Source of the DNA: Asterias amurensis
Lineage: Eukaryota > Echinodermata > Asteroidea > Forcipulatida > Asteriidae
NCBI RefSeq assembly: GCF_032118995.1
Contig: NC_092648.1
Location: 3,611,001 to 3,675,000 of the forward strand
Length of the DNA: 64,000 nt
Reading direction: 5' to 3'
Shown here: piece by piece, positions 41,948 to 56,900 of the stretch
Position numbering within the stretch: the first letter of the stretch is position 1
Layout: each line of letters begins with the position of its first letter
The notes under the pieces: model-generated
What the model saw: the letters and a program-made list of their open reading frames with translations, nothing else
The model's database searches: none
Told to the model about the DNA's origin: nothing
Translations under genes and position numbers: made by a program

Positions 41948-44900
41948 TTACGTTGCATGAGGAGCATTGGAGAAACACAGCTTGAAAGTGTACGGGTACT
42001 TCCCACCTGCCAAAAAAAGAAAAAAAAAAAAAAAATACAAATTATTCTCGAAACAATTCTAAATGAACACAATTCTAAAAAAAATGAATGCTTTAAAGGC
42101 AGTGGACACTATTGGTAATTACTCAAAATAATTATTAGCATAAAACCTTTCTTGGTGACGAGTAATGGGGGGAGGTTGATGGTATAAAACATTGTGAGAA
42201 ACGGCTCCCTCTGAAGTGGAGTCGTTTTCGAAAAAGATGTAATTTTCCACGAATTTGATTTTGAGACCTCAGATTTAGAACTTGAGGTCTCGAAATCAAC
42301 CATTTAAACGCACACAACTTCGTGTGACAAGGGTGTTGTTTTCTTTCATTATTATCTCGCAACTTTGATGACTGGTTGAGCTCAAATTTTCACAGGTTTG
42401 TTTTTTTATGCATATGTTGAGATACACCAACTGTAAAGGCTAGTCTTTGACAATTACCAATAGTGTCCACTGCCTTTAAGTAATTTTACATTATTTTAAA
42501 TCAATGGATACTAATTTGTTGATATTACTTATGGTCTAAAAAATTAACCTCGTTGGCAGAGACTAACTACATTAGGGTTGCTCAAAGACATATTGACTAG
42601 AGCAGGATTTGAACCAATGACCTATGGATTAACAGCCGGCACTCACCAACTGAGCTATCTATCTAACGCCATGTTGGCAGGCTCCCTATTTATCTACAAA
42701 GCATTAAATAGCATACAATAAAAAGGTAAGTTCCTTAATAATAAATCGGAAAATTTCAACACAAGGCAAGACAAGAATAAACATTTATGATAGGTACAGG
42801 TTTATACAGCATAGCTGACAAACGAATATTAAAATTTGTTAGTTTTATAATATATCATTAAATTGCAATTCACACACAATTGAAATAGTAAATCTCAAAA
42901 TAGTGTAACGGCAAAACGACATTTATGAGCCTTACAGGTATATGAAACAGTTGACAGATAATGTACACAAAGGATGATATATGATATGCAAATTATTATC
43001 AAAATGTAAATACAATGTTGAAAGCACCTAAAGTTTAATATTAAGAGGAAAAACCCTTTGTTCCCTAAACATTAAATTGCATACAATTGAAAAAACAAAC
43101 AGGCCTGTATGCTTAGTTTTTTGAAAGGGCAAGGGCACCAAGGCATTTACTCCTTGGTAAAGGGCAAGCTATAAGAAAATTGTAAATTTCCACTGGAGCA
43201 TTTCAAAGGCACCAAGGCAATGACCAGGGGACATGGAGTCAATCGCCTTCTCGTTGCCTCCGTGAAGTATCAGGCCTGGGCCTGCTTTGATCATGATGAC
43301 CCGCCCCCTTGAAGTATCAGGCATGAAGTTTAAAAGCTCATAAAAATGCATATGTATATTTCTTTAAAACTCAGTATATCAATTGAGTATGAAAGGGTGG
43401 ATTACTGGATCATAAAAGTGGTATATGCATTGTGTTATTTGTATTATTATTATTTAATCAGCATAAAAACACATACAAACATAAACAAAACAAAGGCCAG
43501 GGACATACGCCTGGAATCAAAAAAAAAATGTTACCAAAAAACTGTAGCCAGAAGGCCTTCTGTATACATACGATGCATTTATATATTTTTAATTCATTAG
43601 AACTTCAATTGAGTGCGACTAACCTGGGTTTTCCATGTTGGTGTGATTAGCAAGAATCATGGACTCCATAGCAGAGGCTCTGTTCTCCCACTCAGACAAA
43701 CCGGTCACGCTGCGGTCAGCTAAAGAAGACAGAAATATAAAACACATATAAGCTTTAAGCTAAAAAATATCATAGCTACATGTATATAGCTATTATTTTT
43801 ATTATTATGAGTGATTCAGCCAAAACTATAAAATAGTCATACAGACATACATAACACAAGTAAATCATTATATAATAGGATAGGTAACAAGATGTCTAGT
43901 TTATAAATGAAGAGACTGAAGTTTAAAAAAATGTATTTAAAAAAGCAGGATATCTTAGAAGGAAATTGGTATGGGCATAGGGAGCACAAATTGAAGTCCA
44001 AGTAACACAATAATAAAGCTGCAATTAAACACAAGCACATAATCAAAGGCAACATAAGGCAAGAAAGAATTTAACATGAACAATTCATTCTAAGATTGCC
44101 ACAATCTTAAAAAAGCGAACCTAGTCCAAATGACTCGAGAGCCTATTAATCCCAAAATGTATGTTATGCTATAGCCAACTGGTCAAGAGCAATGGACTCA
44201 AGTTTTGGTGTTGTCAGAGTGTGGGTGCGAATCCCAGTCGTTACACTTGCTTCCTTGAGCAAGACACTTAACCATGAATTGCTTCTCTTGACCCAGGTGT
44301 TTAAATGGGAAACTGCAAGTGCTGAGTTGATTTTATGTCAAAGAATAACCAAGTAGTAATATCAGCAGCTTGGGGTTGTATGCTCCAAAGGGAGTTGAGA
44401 AAGTTTGTGGAACAGTCTGGCAATATGCCTGATGAACAGGGATAACATTGTAAAGCGCTTTGATCTCATGTAGCTACTAGGGTAGGAACACTACACAAGT
44501 ACAGATTATTATCATAATTTACATAACGACATGCATCTTGGTGTACTGCAGGGGAGAAAAAATAAAACACTCACATTTAGATTCAAACATCTTGATTCCA
44601 ATGGGCTCGGGTGCTCCAGCATTGATGAAGATCTACAGAAATGAAGGAAAAAACAAGAACAACATGAAGATCTTGAATGCAAACAAACTAGGAATCACAC
44701 TTCAGGAGATACATTAAAAAAGATGGTAATTCCGCCTGTTCATATAAATTTACGGAACAGTGTCCTCGGCACTAGAGTAGTAGATCAAAGAGCAAGATGT
44801 AGAAACAACTAGAGACTGATTTTCTTCGCCAGGGTGACTTAATAGGTGGATTTTGATGAGTTTGGGGAAAATTTTACAATACAAATCCGACAAGAACATC

Positions 44901-47900
44901 TTAATTACCTGTTTGATAGTCTCAGCTGTGCTCTCCGGATGCGCATTGTAGAAATGCAAGACATGGGATGGGCGCTGAAGACGTGTCGTTAGAGTTAAAG
45001 AAAAATCACCTTCAATGCAATCATTAACAGTCAATAATAATTAAGTCTTGTGAAACACATGCATCCACCATAAGTTGCTCAAGCTTGCCCGAGCTAGGGC
45101 CCGATTTCAGATAACTGCTTTATAAGCAGAAAATATTGCTTAACAATTGTCTGCCAAGCATTAATTAGCAGGATACCAGTTACAAGTGTACATGTGACAG
45201 CTGGTAAGCATAGTATTGTTAAGCTCAGCTACTTTCTTTGCTTATGCAGCTCTATAAAATTGGGTCCAGGTGAGGTTTTTGGTAGCACCATGTGACAATC
45301 TCTTTTGAGAAGTGTTGGTTCTGAGAAGAACGGGTGGTTGACAACTCAATGTTTCAATCAGTATTCTCTGTATGCTCTGATTGACTCCTGAAGATAATCA
45401 GAGCATACAAACTGGTTGAAACGTTGAGTTGTAAGACGGCAAGAGTATACAGATCGAAACGTTGAGATGTCAACCACTGGTTATTCTCAGAAACAAAACT
45501 ACTAAAAAGAGATTTTGACTTGGTGTGACCGCAAACCTCCCCTGATTATACTCCCACCATAGACCTTATCACAAACACTGGGTATGCGTGCTGTAGGCGT
45601 TGAATGAGGTGCATGCTGGTCTAGCTAGCGCTCAAGTTTGATCCCCCAGCTAGACCAGCAGGCACATCATTTAACAATTTGTGCTTTCGCAGTGGGTATT
45701 TGCGAAAAGGTCCATGAGGTTCTTAGAACAGCGCCCTCTATATATTCAAAGGATATGATTCTTGGCGGCGGCCTCTTTGTTCATGAATCGGTTGTTTCTG
45801 CTCTTGGAGTAGTCCATATAGGATGGGGAGCCGTCTGGAAGGTTCCATGTACCAGGGGGTGGGTTCAGAAACGTCTGGTTAGAGTACCTACAAAATAAGA
45901 TTGCAGAATAACAATAAATAAAGGATAATCATAATAATCTCTACATATTATTTTGTATAATTGGCTCATTAAAACAAATAATAAATTAAATTAAATTGTT
46001 AGGCCTACTTATTCAGTGCTGGCAATAAAAGTTACATATTGGCAATAAAAACTATGCGTGTTTGAAATTAAAATACACATCTGCAAATTTAAACAAACAA
46101 TTACATAACGCACATAGATTCAAAATAGGCCTATTTAAAGTCATGATAAAAAGCATGACAGTTTTCTCCCATGTGTATGAGGAAAATTAATACACATAAA
46201 CGGGGAAAAATAACAGGAATGCGTATAACTATTGGCAAAAACAATTACATTCTGCAGAGAGGCAATAAAAATAACAAGCATATTGAAACAAAGAGGGCAA
46301 TGATAATTACACATGCACATTGGAAATAAAAATTACATTTATGTATATAATTGACAACAACAATGACATATATGCAGAAAGGTAATAACCTGTTCCGACA
46401 GTTGGTCGGAACAGCTAATCAAAAGCATATTGAAACTAAAAGGGCAATAATAATTAGAAATGCACATTGGAAATAAAAATGACGTTTATGCATATAATTG
46501 GCAACAACAATAACATATACATGCAGAATGGCAGAACAAATTAAAAGCATATTGAACTTTAGGGGGAATAATAATTAGATATGCACATTTAAAAAAAAAA
46601 AAAAAAAAACACATTTATGCATATTAGCACAGGGCTGTATGCTTCGTTTTTGAAAGGGCAAGAGCACCAAGGCATTTTCTCTTTGGCAAAGGGCACCCTA
46701 TGAGGAAATTGTAAATTTCTACCGGAGCATTTCAAGGGCACCAAGGCAATGACAAGGGGCAACGGAGGCAATCGCCTCCGTTGCCTCCGTGAAGTATCAG
46801 GCCTGTTAGCAAAACACATACATTTTTGCACATTGCCACTAGAAAATGCTAATTGGCAATAACAATATCATATGACAATTGGCAATAACAAGATGTCAAT
46901 TGGCAATAACAAGAACATATTTATATATATGCAAATTGGCAATAGCAATTTGAATGGAAAACAAGTTGGCATCATATAGGTACAACATCAAATAAAACAT
47001 ACTATGTAGCCCATGATAAAAATAATTAAAAGAGACAAACAGTTTTTTTTATTTTATTTTTATATTTGTATGCAAGTCGCTAGACACACAAGGCCTGAAG
47101 GCCACTTCAAGGTGTGGGCTACAATTATTTTTGTCCAGAGGCCATTGCCGCCTACTCCTAGGGCTGAAACAGGGTTACCCCTTTTACAGTCCATAAGGAT
47201 GTAGGCTTGGGTATCATCAGTCCGAAGCCTGGCCGGTAGAGCAGAAAGCACTACCTTCCCAATTTTATGTAGCAAGTGTCACGACCAGGATTCGAACCCA
47301 CACTCTGCTGATCAAACACCAGAGCTTGAATCCGGTGCTCTTTAACTGCTCGGCCATGACACACCACCATAGAGTTTGTTAAAAGAGTTGTGTTGTCATA
47401 ATCAAAGCAGGCCTGTGGTTCTAACATGGAATTATAAACTCTCACCCTGTTACAGCCACGCACGCCTTCTGTAGATTTGATACGGACGAAGGACATGCGC
47501 ATGCAGTAACTGAGTTAGAGTTCATAATTCCATGTACAGCCGTAGGCCTGCAGGCATGTATATTTGAAAGGGCAAGGGGCACCAAGGCATTTTCTCCTTG
47601 GTAAAGGGCACCCTATGAGGAAATTGTAAATTTCTACTGGAGGATTTCAAATGCACCAAGGCAATGACCAGGGGGCATTGGAGGCAATCGCTTTCTCGTT
47701 GCCTCCGTGAAGTATCATGACTGGGCCAGCTTTGATCATGATGACCCGCCCCTTTAGGCCCGGTTCATACTTTCTACGAATGCTTGCGAATATCATTGCG
47801 CCCCAAAGGGAAAGAAGAGCGCGTACTGATTGTTGCGTCACCAAAATTTGCTTCGCATTCACATTCGCAGGAAGTATCAACAAGGCTTTAGTTTAGGAAA

Positions 47901-50900
47901 TCAGCTGTTAATGAATCGACTGGTTCTGGGGCATTTTCACTGATTCAAACATGTCATACTCAATTCATATAATTCAAATAGGCATTAAAGTGAAGTTGCC
48001 AAATCTTCATTACATGCAACCGACGGCAAGTCTACTCACCCAAGCTGTATGGTCATGCCGAAGAATTCAATGTTACTCAGGTTGGTGATGGCTCTACTCA
48101 CGGCGTAGGGTTCTCCCATGTCAACCAGCACAGTCCCTGGCTTGGACTTCATGAATTTTATCTGGGGACAACAACAAAGAAACAAAACTTACCAGAAGAA
48201 GCCATTGGACACTATTGGTAATTACTCAAAATATTTACTAGCCGAAAACCTTTCTTGGTAATGAGTAATGGGGAGCTGTTGATAGTATAGAACAGTGTGA
48301 GAAACGGTTTCCTCTGAAGTAATGTAGTTTTCGAGAAAGAAGTAACTTTTCCACTAATTGATTTCGAGACCTCAGATTTAGAATTTGAGGTCTCCAAATC
48401 AAGCATATGAAAGCACACAGCTTTGTGTGACAGGGGTGTTTTTTCTTTCATTTTTATCTCCCAAAAAGTGGCTTCTTTATAGAAAGCAATCTTGACCTCT
48501 CCCTCACCTTGAAGATATTTCCAAAGGAGCACATGCGATTGGACAGCTTCCCACAGTTCAAAGGCTTGGGACCAGTGAACTAGACAGCCTGGCCATAGCA
48601 CACCACAAATGTACATACATGCATATAAGCAGGAACTCCTGCAGTAGCCAGAAAACTGGCCCCAATTGCTTGGGTCGAGTGAACCAGACCGCTCGGCCAC
48701 AGCACGCCACATGTAAGAGCAGGAACTCCTGCAGTAGCCGGAAAACTGGCCCCAATTGCTTGGTTCGAGTGAACCAGACCGCTCGGCCACAGCACGCCAC
48801 ATGTAAGAGCAGGAACTCGTGCACTAGCCAGAACACTGGCCTCCCTATAGACGATGTGACCGCTGACGTCACACGAAATCCACAACATGATTCGCGCGCA
48901 TACCGCCGGGCAAAACCTTTGTGTTTTGGCAGCCAGCTTGAAAGTGTACGCAATCTTACTGTGACTGCGCAACTCAGTGCCCGGCGAAACATGACGTATA
49001 TAGTGTTTTGTCAACAGAGGGCGGTTTGAATGTAAACATAGGTCACATCGTCTATAAAATGCGATCTCAACCTCCCATTACCTTGAAGATATTTCCAAAG
49101 GGGCACATGAGATTGAAGAGCTTCTCGCAGTTCATCTTGTCCAGGTTGATGTTATACACCATCACGATGCCGCTGTGGGATGGTGCATTAGGAGGGAGCG
49201 GCTGCAAGGCCTGCTGGTCCTGCATGTGGTTATACTGCTGGGGGTACTCGCCATGGTCCTGGTACCCTCCTCCGCCTCCGCGACCCCCACCGCCGCCGCC
49301 ACCACCGTGGGGTGGGCCGTAGCCCCCCTGCTGGGGATCCTGGTAGTGCTGGGGCGGGGGCGGGCCGCGCATTGGGCCACCACCACCACCACCGTGAGGT
49401 CCACCACGAGAATCTGTGAATATAAACAAAGAAAAAAAAAAACCATGCTGAAATGCGCATTTCATAACTATAATAATTCATTACAAGAATTTATCAGCAC
49501 ATAGAAAGCTTAAAAAGAAAAAAAGTAATTAGTATTGAACTATGTTCAAGAGAAGAGCGAGAGCATGAGGCTGTTAGAGTAAGTCGATGCTTATAGAAAA
49601 CAGCCTTTATACAGACAAGCAAATAAACAGAGAATCTTGAAAAAAGGAAAACACAAATATTGACATTACAAAATGCTGGCGACAAAATACAAATAATTAA
49701 AATACTAGGCTAACTGAAGATAACATAAGTAAATATATAAGAAGTGAATGAGAGAAAGCTATGGAGAAAAAAAAAAGGATTCTAGATATGGAAGGAAGAA
49801 CCCACAGCATCACGCTAAAAACGAATACACAAGGCAAGGCTCCAGCCAGGGATTCGAACCGGGCTCACAGAGATGAAAGGCAGGGAAGAAACCACTGAGC
49901 CAAGCTGAATGCCCTTATAAAACAAACTTTGTGGTGTGTCATGGCCGAACGGTTAAGAGCACCTGGTTCAAGCTCTGGTGTTTGATCAGCAGAGGATGGT
50001 TTTCGTGACACTTGTTATGTAAAATTGGGGAGGTAGTGCTTTCTGCTCTTCCGGCCAGGCTTCGGACTGATGATACCCAAGCCTACATTTGTATGGACTG
50101 TAAAAGGGGTAACCCTGTTTCAGCTCTAGGAGCAGGTGGCAATGGCCTCTGGGAAAAAATAATTGTAGCCCACACCTTGAAGTGGCCTTCTGAAGTGGCC
50201 TTGTGTGTCTGGCGAATTGCATGAAGAAAAAAAAAATATAAAAAAATGAAAGAAACTCACTTTGAAAGACAAAGCAAAAATGGTTTCAAAACGTCCCTTG
50301 GTAACAATGACAAAAGTGTCAAGACCGGGACTCGACCCACACTTTGCAGATCAGAATATCAGAGCTCAAGTCCGATGCACAAGACCACTCGTTCACGACA
50401 CAACAAGAGTCCATCTTTCTTACCGAAACGAGGGTTACCTCCACCACCTCTCCTGATGTTGGCTTTTGTCGGTCCATTGTAGGTAGACGGCGGCGGGTCA
50501 TCAAGAAGGGCTGCTCCACGACCTGATCAAAGTAGCAAAGAAACACGAGTCAAAAACTTCCATATAGTTAAAGACACTGGACACCATTGGTAATTGTCAA
50601 AGACCAGTCTTCTCACTTGGTGTATCCCAACATATGCAAAAAATAACAAACCTGTGAAAATTTGGACTCGATTGGTCATCGCAATTGCAAGAGAATGATG
50701 AAAGAAAAAACACCCAAGTTGCACAAATTTTTGTGCTTTCAGATGGCTAATAAAAGGCTTCAGGCCTGAAGCCCTTTACTATTTGAGTGAGAAATGACCT
50801 CTTATCTAAACAACTACATTACTTCAGAGGGAGTCGTTTCTCACTATGTTTCATACTATCAACAGCTCTCCGTTTCAGATTAAGTAAGTTTTTATGCTAA

Positions 50901-53900
50901 AAATTAATTTAAGTAATTACCAATAGTGTCCAGTGCCTGTAAATAAAACCCACAATAAAGGGATCTCCACACCTTCCCCATCAAATGGGTTAGGGTTAGA
51001 ATTTCTTTCGTTAATATATTAATTGAACAAAACATACTTTTCACCAGTGAAACCCTTGCTTTTAAAAAGTCACAGCTTAACAAAAAGAAATAATTTTTAA
51101 AGAACCTAAAAGAGGGTTTACCAAAAGATCAGTCATCTGTTCAATGACTTGAAGTAGTAAATCACAGCCCGTTAAAATTCTAATTACAAAACCTAAAAAT
51201 ACACTGTATTAAAACAAAATCAATGATACAATTATAGATTTGGGAAAACTACATATATCAAAGAAATGGTTGAACTCAATTATTTATTTTAAAAATTATT
51301 ACCAGTAAGGTTTGAGAGACATTGACCAATTTTATAAATACAAAGGCTTTTGGGTCTAGATACCTGCATTGACAACATGTTACCTCCTGTATCAGTTAAG
51401 TTCCTAGAAGGCAGACATGACCACACCTCACTACATTGGTCGCAGTGATTTTACGAACTGCAGCAACATTCAACGACTATGCTGCTCCCATCTCATAGAG
51501 TAAAAAACTGCCGCTGCTTGTCGTGCTCTGCTGCTGTTCCCGGCTGCAGTTGGAGAGATTTTCACTCGGTTTCCCTGCACAATTCGTTGGGGTACAATCA
51601 GGTTTATATAGCATGGAATGCACCGAGAAGGAGAAAGTCATTATAGTGTAGATGGTGTCAAGACGTGTAGATGGATGCATGAGTGAGAGGCATGTTGGCA
51701 CGGTCTACGTGGTGGCTGGTTTTGTGGTGTCCATCACAGTGTCAGTGTGTTTCAGAATCATCTTGCTTGCTCTGTGTAGTTTGTCCCTCTGTGAAACATT
51801 TTCAGTTGTAAGAATTGAGTTGCGACTAGCGAGTAGTCACAAACCTCAACAGTTCTTTGTTTTTGTTTGCAAACGTCTATAATTGTTGTACTTGTCCAAG
51901 AGTTATGGTAAAATTTTGATAACTTTTGGCAAATATACATTGTATTTGGTTAAAGCCACTATATTTTGTTATTTTGATGGAAGCAAATTTTCATTTTGAC
52001 AGATAAAAAAACCCAAGTGTATACTTAGCAAAAGGTGTTGTTTTGGATTAGTTTAATTATTGTATTATTTTTTTCAAAACTCTGTCACTGTGTTCCTGCA
52101 AATGTGTGCACCATGGTACACCTATTTGGTCCATTGGTTGGAGTGTTCTGTAGAAGGCAACCAGGACCAGTGGACCTCAATCCATGGTTTGAAGAAAAAA
52201 CAGTTTTATAAACTCAGTGTTTTGATGTGTAGAAGGTGGGTATCCTGTGGTAAACAATGTGTTGTTTCTTCTGAATGTCACAAACTTGCTGTTGGTGTTT
52301 TCTCTGCACGTCAGGTTTTCCTTGAAGCACATCTGATGTTGTCACAACAATTGTTTTATATTTTACTCTAAAACCAAACCTCAAGCTTGGCTCAAAGCTT
52401 TATAAACAACCCCTTCCCTGATGTCACGTCACATAGAACAATATCCGGGAATGTGTGACAATGTATGTTTTCATCTTGCATTACATCATGTATATTGAGA
52501 AAATGAAAACACATGCACAATTTTAAACACTGTATTTGCGTATAATCATTGACAATTACTAGTGTTGAAACCTGTTTACAAGTTGCACCATATGTATCCA
52601 CTTTACAGTTTTAAGCATGTACACGATACACAAGGCAATCAGTAAAAAATAATATTTGTAATGAAACGATTGTGTGGTGCCATTTACTTGTTTACAAGTG
52701 TACATTAACAGTTTCTGTTAATTTACCCATATTAAGTAGTGACATTTGTCATACATTTTGTACAACGCTTGTGATGAATTTGTTGAACACTAAATACAAT
52801 ACAAATGCAAGTATATGTACAACAATTGGAGGTTAAATTCACATGGGCACGATAGGTGTTAAAATACATAATATTGAATTAAGCAACACATATTTGTAGA
52901 GTATTTTTTATTTCTGTTCAATATTTTTATTTTTTTTTGTAATTTTACCATTGAATGCTTTGTAAACTTGCTTGAAGCGTCACTGTTTGTGAGACTTTGT
53001 ACATGTATATGAAAATAGTCGGTATTGTGGCATCTTTGCTAGCCCAGGTTTTGGAGGGTCATTTCATTTCAAATGTACCGTACAATTAAAAACAGGATGG
53101 ACCAAAACCCATTGTCATCCGTTAGACACACTGTGAACTTTAAATGCCACATTGCTCATACTTCGAACATTGTGGAACAATCTACATTGCATGTTCTTTA
53201 AACACTCTACATCACGTACAGTCTTGTGTGGTACTTGGCGGATGTGGAAATTTGATGTTCCGACTCACACAGTAAGTGATCCTACAAGTATAGCCTTGTA
53301 AGTCTGCCTACACCAATGTCAGTTTTTCTTCCTTGGTCACATGTTCTCGTGGAAAGTCTTAACAATTGTGGAAATATATTTACACATAAATGTATGTCCA
53401 TTGTTTAAGTACATGAGAATGTAGTTGTAATAAGACATTTCTACATCAAATGTTACAAATATTACAAATGTTATAACAGTGTGCATACTCCAAGACATTT
53501 GATATTTCACAATGAACGGAATGTTTAACATTTAACCTGTACATGAAGATGAAATAAATGTTTGTTTTTCTTGTTTGTTTAAACCATTGTTTAAACCATT
53601 GTGTATCTTTTAACACTCAACATAATTGAAAGATATTTATTAGACTAAAAGGCAACATTTGAACATCTAATTGTCCATACACAGTTAGGTATTTTTATTC
53701 ATATAAATTCCAAGACTGCTAGACTGGTTTGGTTGAGAGATTAATTCTAAGCCCTGGATTCTCTTGGTGGGAAAAAAGTAGTTTGGAGAGCAACTCTTAT
53801 GAATGTAAGGTGTAAAGATTTTTTTTATTATATATATATACAAAAATATTTACTATGATTTATTGCGTAACAAACATTTAAACTGTTGTGTAATGAGAAA

Positions 53901-56900
53901 GCTTTTTATTTTATTTTCCAATTTGGTTCTGATGTCGTCCATCACCAGGCACAAAAGTCCATTCAATGTGTGGGCCACGAGAATGGGATAAAGAAAGGAG
54001 GTGTAGAGAATGAAGTTAAAAGAAACCCATTCACATGAAGCTTGAACAATGTCATTATGTTAACACCAAAGAAGAACACTGTGCTAAATGTAGCGTTTTT
54101 GAAAACAGATGTACAGCATCGAGATAAAGAATTTACTTGTTTTGTTTGTTTTAACTTTACACCAAAGTGTGACACGCACTGTATACTCAGTGTTTTCCCA
54201 AGCCAGGGGGCAAACAAATCAATACAGGCATAAAACATGGGAGGGATTCGAACCCATACACCTGTCATTAAAGGTATGTCTTACCATTTTAGTTTTCTCA
54301 AATGACTAGGGGAAAAGAGCCGAGTATACAGTGCAGATGTGTATGTATATTACCATACAATAGACACATTGTAGCGCAACATAAAACAAAACGCAATGTT
54401 AAAATCATGTTATGGACTTCGAATGAAGCACATTGTCTGTCTGTATCATCCAACAAGCTTAATTATAATTGATATATCAAAACTTGAAATGCAAAATGTT
54501 ATATTGTATAATATTCATATTTATGAGATGGAATAACCTCTGAGCTTTGACATGAACTTTGAACCTCATTTCATAAATTGCTCTCTCAGCTTAGTGTTTT
54601 TTAAGGTATTTAAAGTCTGTAAAGTCTCGCCATGCATTAACTGTAGGCGACGATTTTTCCATGATAAATGACACAAATGAAAGCGTTTGTCTTCATTAAG
54701 AAAAGCCACTAAGTATGATTTCAAGCATCATGATTTCCACATATCAGGTTTGATATTTGGTCCTTTTGGAAAAAGTAGAAACATTTTATCAAGTACAAGG
54801 GCTAACCAACACATAGTTGTGGTGTAGGCTTTAAAAGACTTTTCAAGGCTTTTTTATCACAATATTTTTGATGTAAAACAAACGGAAATGAGATTCAAGT
54901 AGGAAAAATATCATGACTGATATACGGTTAAAAATTTGTTGCGAGTCTCTGAATGCACAAACTATGCAAAGTATTTTATTGTATTTGGTGTATTCAGGAC
55001 GAAAAGAGTATTTCAATTTTTGCCACAGGGTTTTGTTTTCTTCAATGTTCAAACTGCGACTTTGGCTTTCGCTCTATGAAGGAACAACGATGTGTTAACA
55101 AGAAAGCTCATTGGTCATCCTTTTTGTATAGAAGTGAGTTGAATATAATCAAAGGTTAAAAGAAAGAACACAAATCATTGAACTTTTCCGATATCATAAA
55201 TATCATAAAAATCACGCTCATTCTAGTGTTGTCAAATTCCATGGCTTTGCCTACTGCAGAATTCTGTTCTCACGGTGCCCTATAAAGCACATGTCAGAGA
55301 AGAATTCTGCATTGTAAGCATAACCATGAAATTGGAATAAGTGCGTGTTACCCCCTCCCCTCCTTGAAAAAAGAAACACAAACCCATTCACTCAAACAAT
55401 TTCATCCATGGACAAAAATTCAAAATCCCTTTTTGATATTCTGGTAATGCCAACAATATTCTGTCCTCAATGTGACATAGCTATGGTGTTGTGGGCAAAC
55501 ATTTTTACAAATTTTATTTTTGGGGCAAACTCTTTTGTGAGACCTTGAATATAATGGGGAAAAGAAATGAGTAAATTCTTAATACACTTACTTGGGGGTG
55601 CCAGACTAGCATTGGTGTAGTCGTAAGTCTCGTGGTCATTCTTGTAAACTGTGAGGGTCTGAGTCTGTAAAAAGTAAAATTTGACGAGAAAAACTGCTGA
55701 CAATCTGTACTTTAACCAAGAAGGATGGAGAAAGGGGTTATAGGCACTATGAAACACGCATTGAATAAGCCATTTGCGTGTTAGATTTTAATGTTGTCTG
55801 GTTCAATGATGTGCTTGATCACAATTCACCACTTAAGTTTGAATTCCTCAGACTAAAGAGATAGTTGCTATGTCACATGATTGTGGGCAAGCTTTTACTT
55901 TGTTACGTAAGAGACGGTGAACACCCTTACAAGGCACAATGGTACCAAGGTCTGCTCATCTGGAGGTTGCTATACAAAAGTGTGCCCTGAATCCTGTGAC
56001 GTAGCAAATGTCTCTGTAGTCTTAGGAATTCAAATATAAGCGTAAACTTGTGCAAGTCATTGTACTAGACCTATAAATCCAGAATCTATAATAAAACCAT
56101 GCAAAGTTTCTAAATCCTACTAAGCTTACCCTTGCAAACTCTACCCTGAGAGTACAGCAGCCAGAGTAGATATCACATCCCTGTAGTGCCTTCTTAGCTT
56201 TAGTTGCCGACTCGATGGTGTCAAACGTAAACGAGATCGGTTAAGGTCTAATTAGAGATTGGCTAACACATGGAAATCAAACTGCCTCTAGCCAAGACAT
56301 CTGGGCTTAACGTAAGCACAGATTCGGCGCTTACGGAAGCAGGGAATTCCGTGCTTACGTCAAGCGTATTTCATGGGTTAGCAGGGAAGTTTGGCTTATG
56401 CGCCTGCATACTCACAACTAGGCATTCTACGCTTACACAGCTAGTGCATAAATTCGGCGCTTGCACGTAAGCGAGGAATGGTGATCTTAAGTGCAGAATT
56501 CGGTGGTAAGAAGAGCCATGAAATTGGGCCCAGCTCTAGCAATGCAAAGGTCCTGGGTTGGGTTCTCACCAGAGTGATTTGCCTGTGGATCACCAGAACT
56601 CAGAAAAGTACCAAGTACCGTGATTCATTTGTTTTAAACAAACAAAAAGATTTAAAAGGATATTCCACCATCGACTGGATTCCATTCTTTCTGAAGATGA
56701 CGATACGAAGGACGTCACCGTATCCCTTGCAGATGGTATGTATCACATCCTGACATAAAGAGAAAAGTTCATTCAGTTTCAAATCAAAGAGTGACACTTT
56801 ACAATGAATAGAAATTGAATTGTCAACCAGTGTAGCCTTAAACCCTTGGTCCTTGGGCCGTTTTGCCCTAAAGGTGACCTCAATCCACCAATAGCCTCCT

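Noticed and set aside
49162..49504. Several overlapping frames in other phases around the Gly/Pro-rich region
   Set aside because: Shadows of the HNRNPL linker exon 49082-49413, whose GC-rich repeats keep all frames open.
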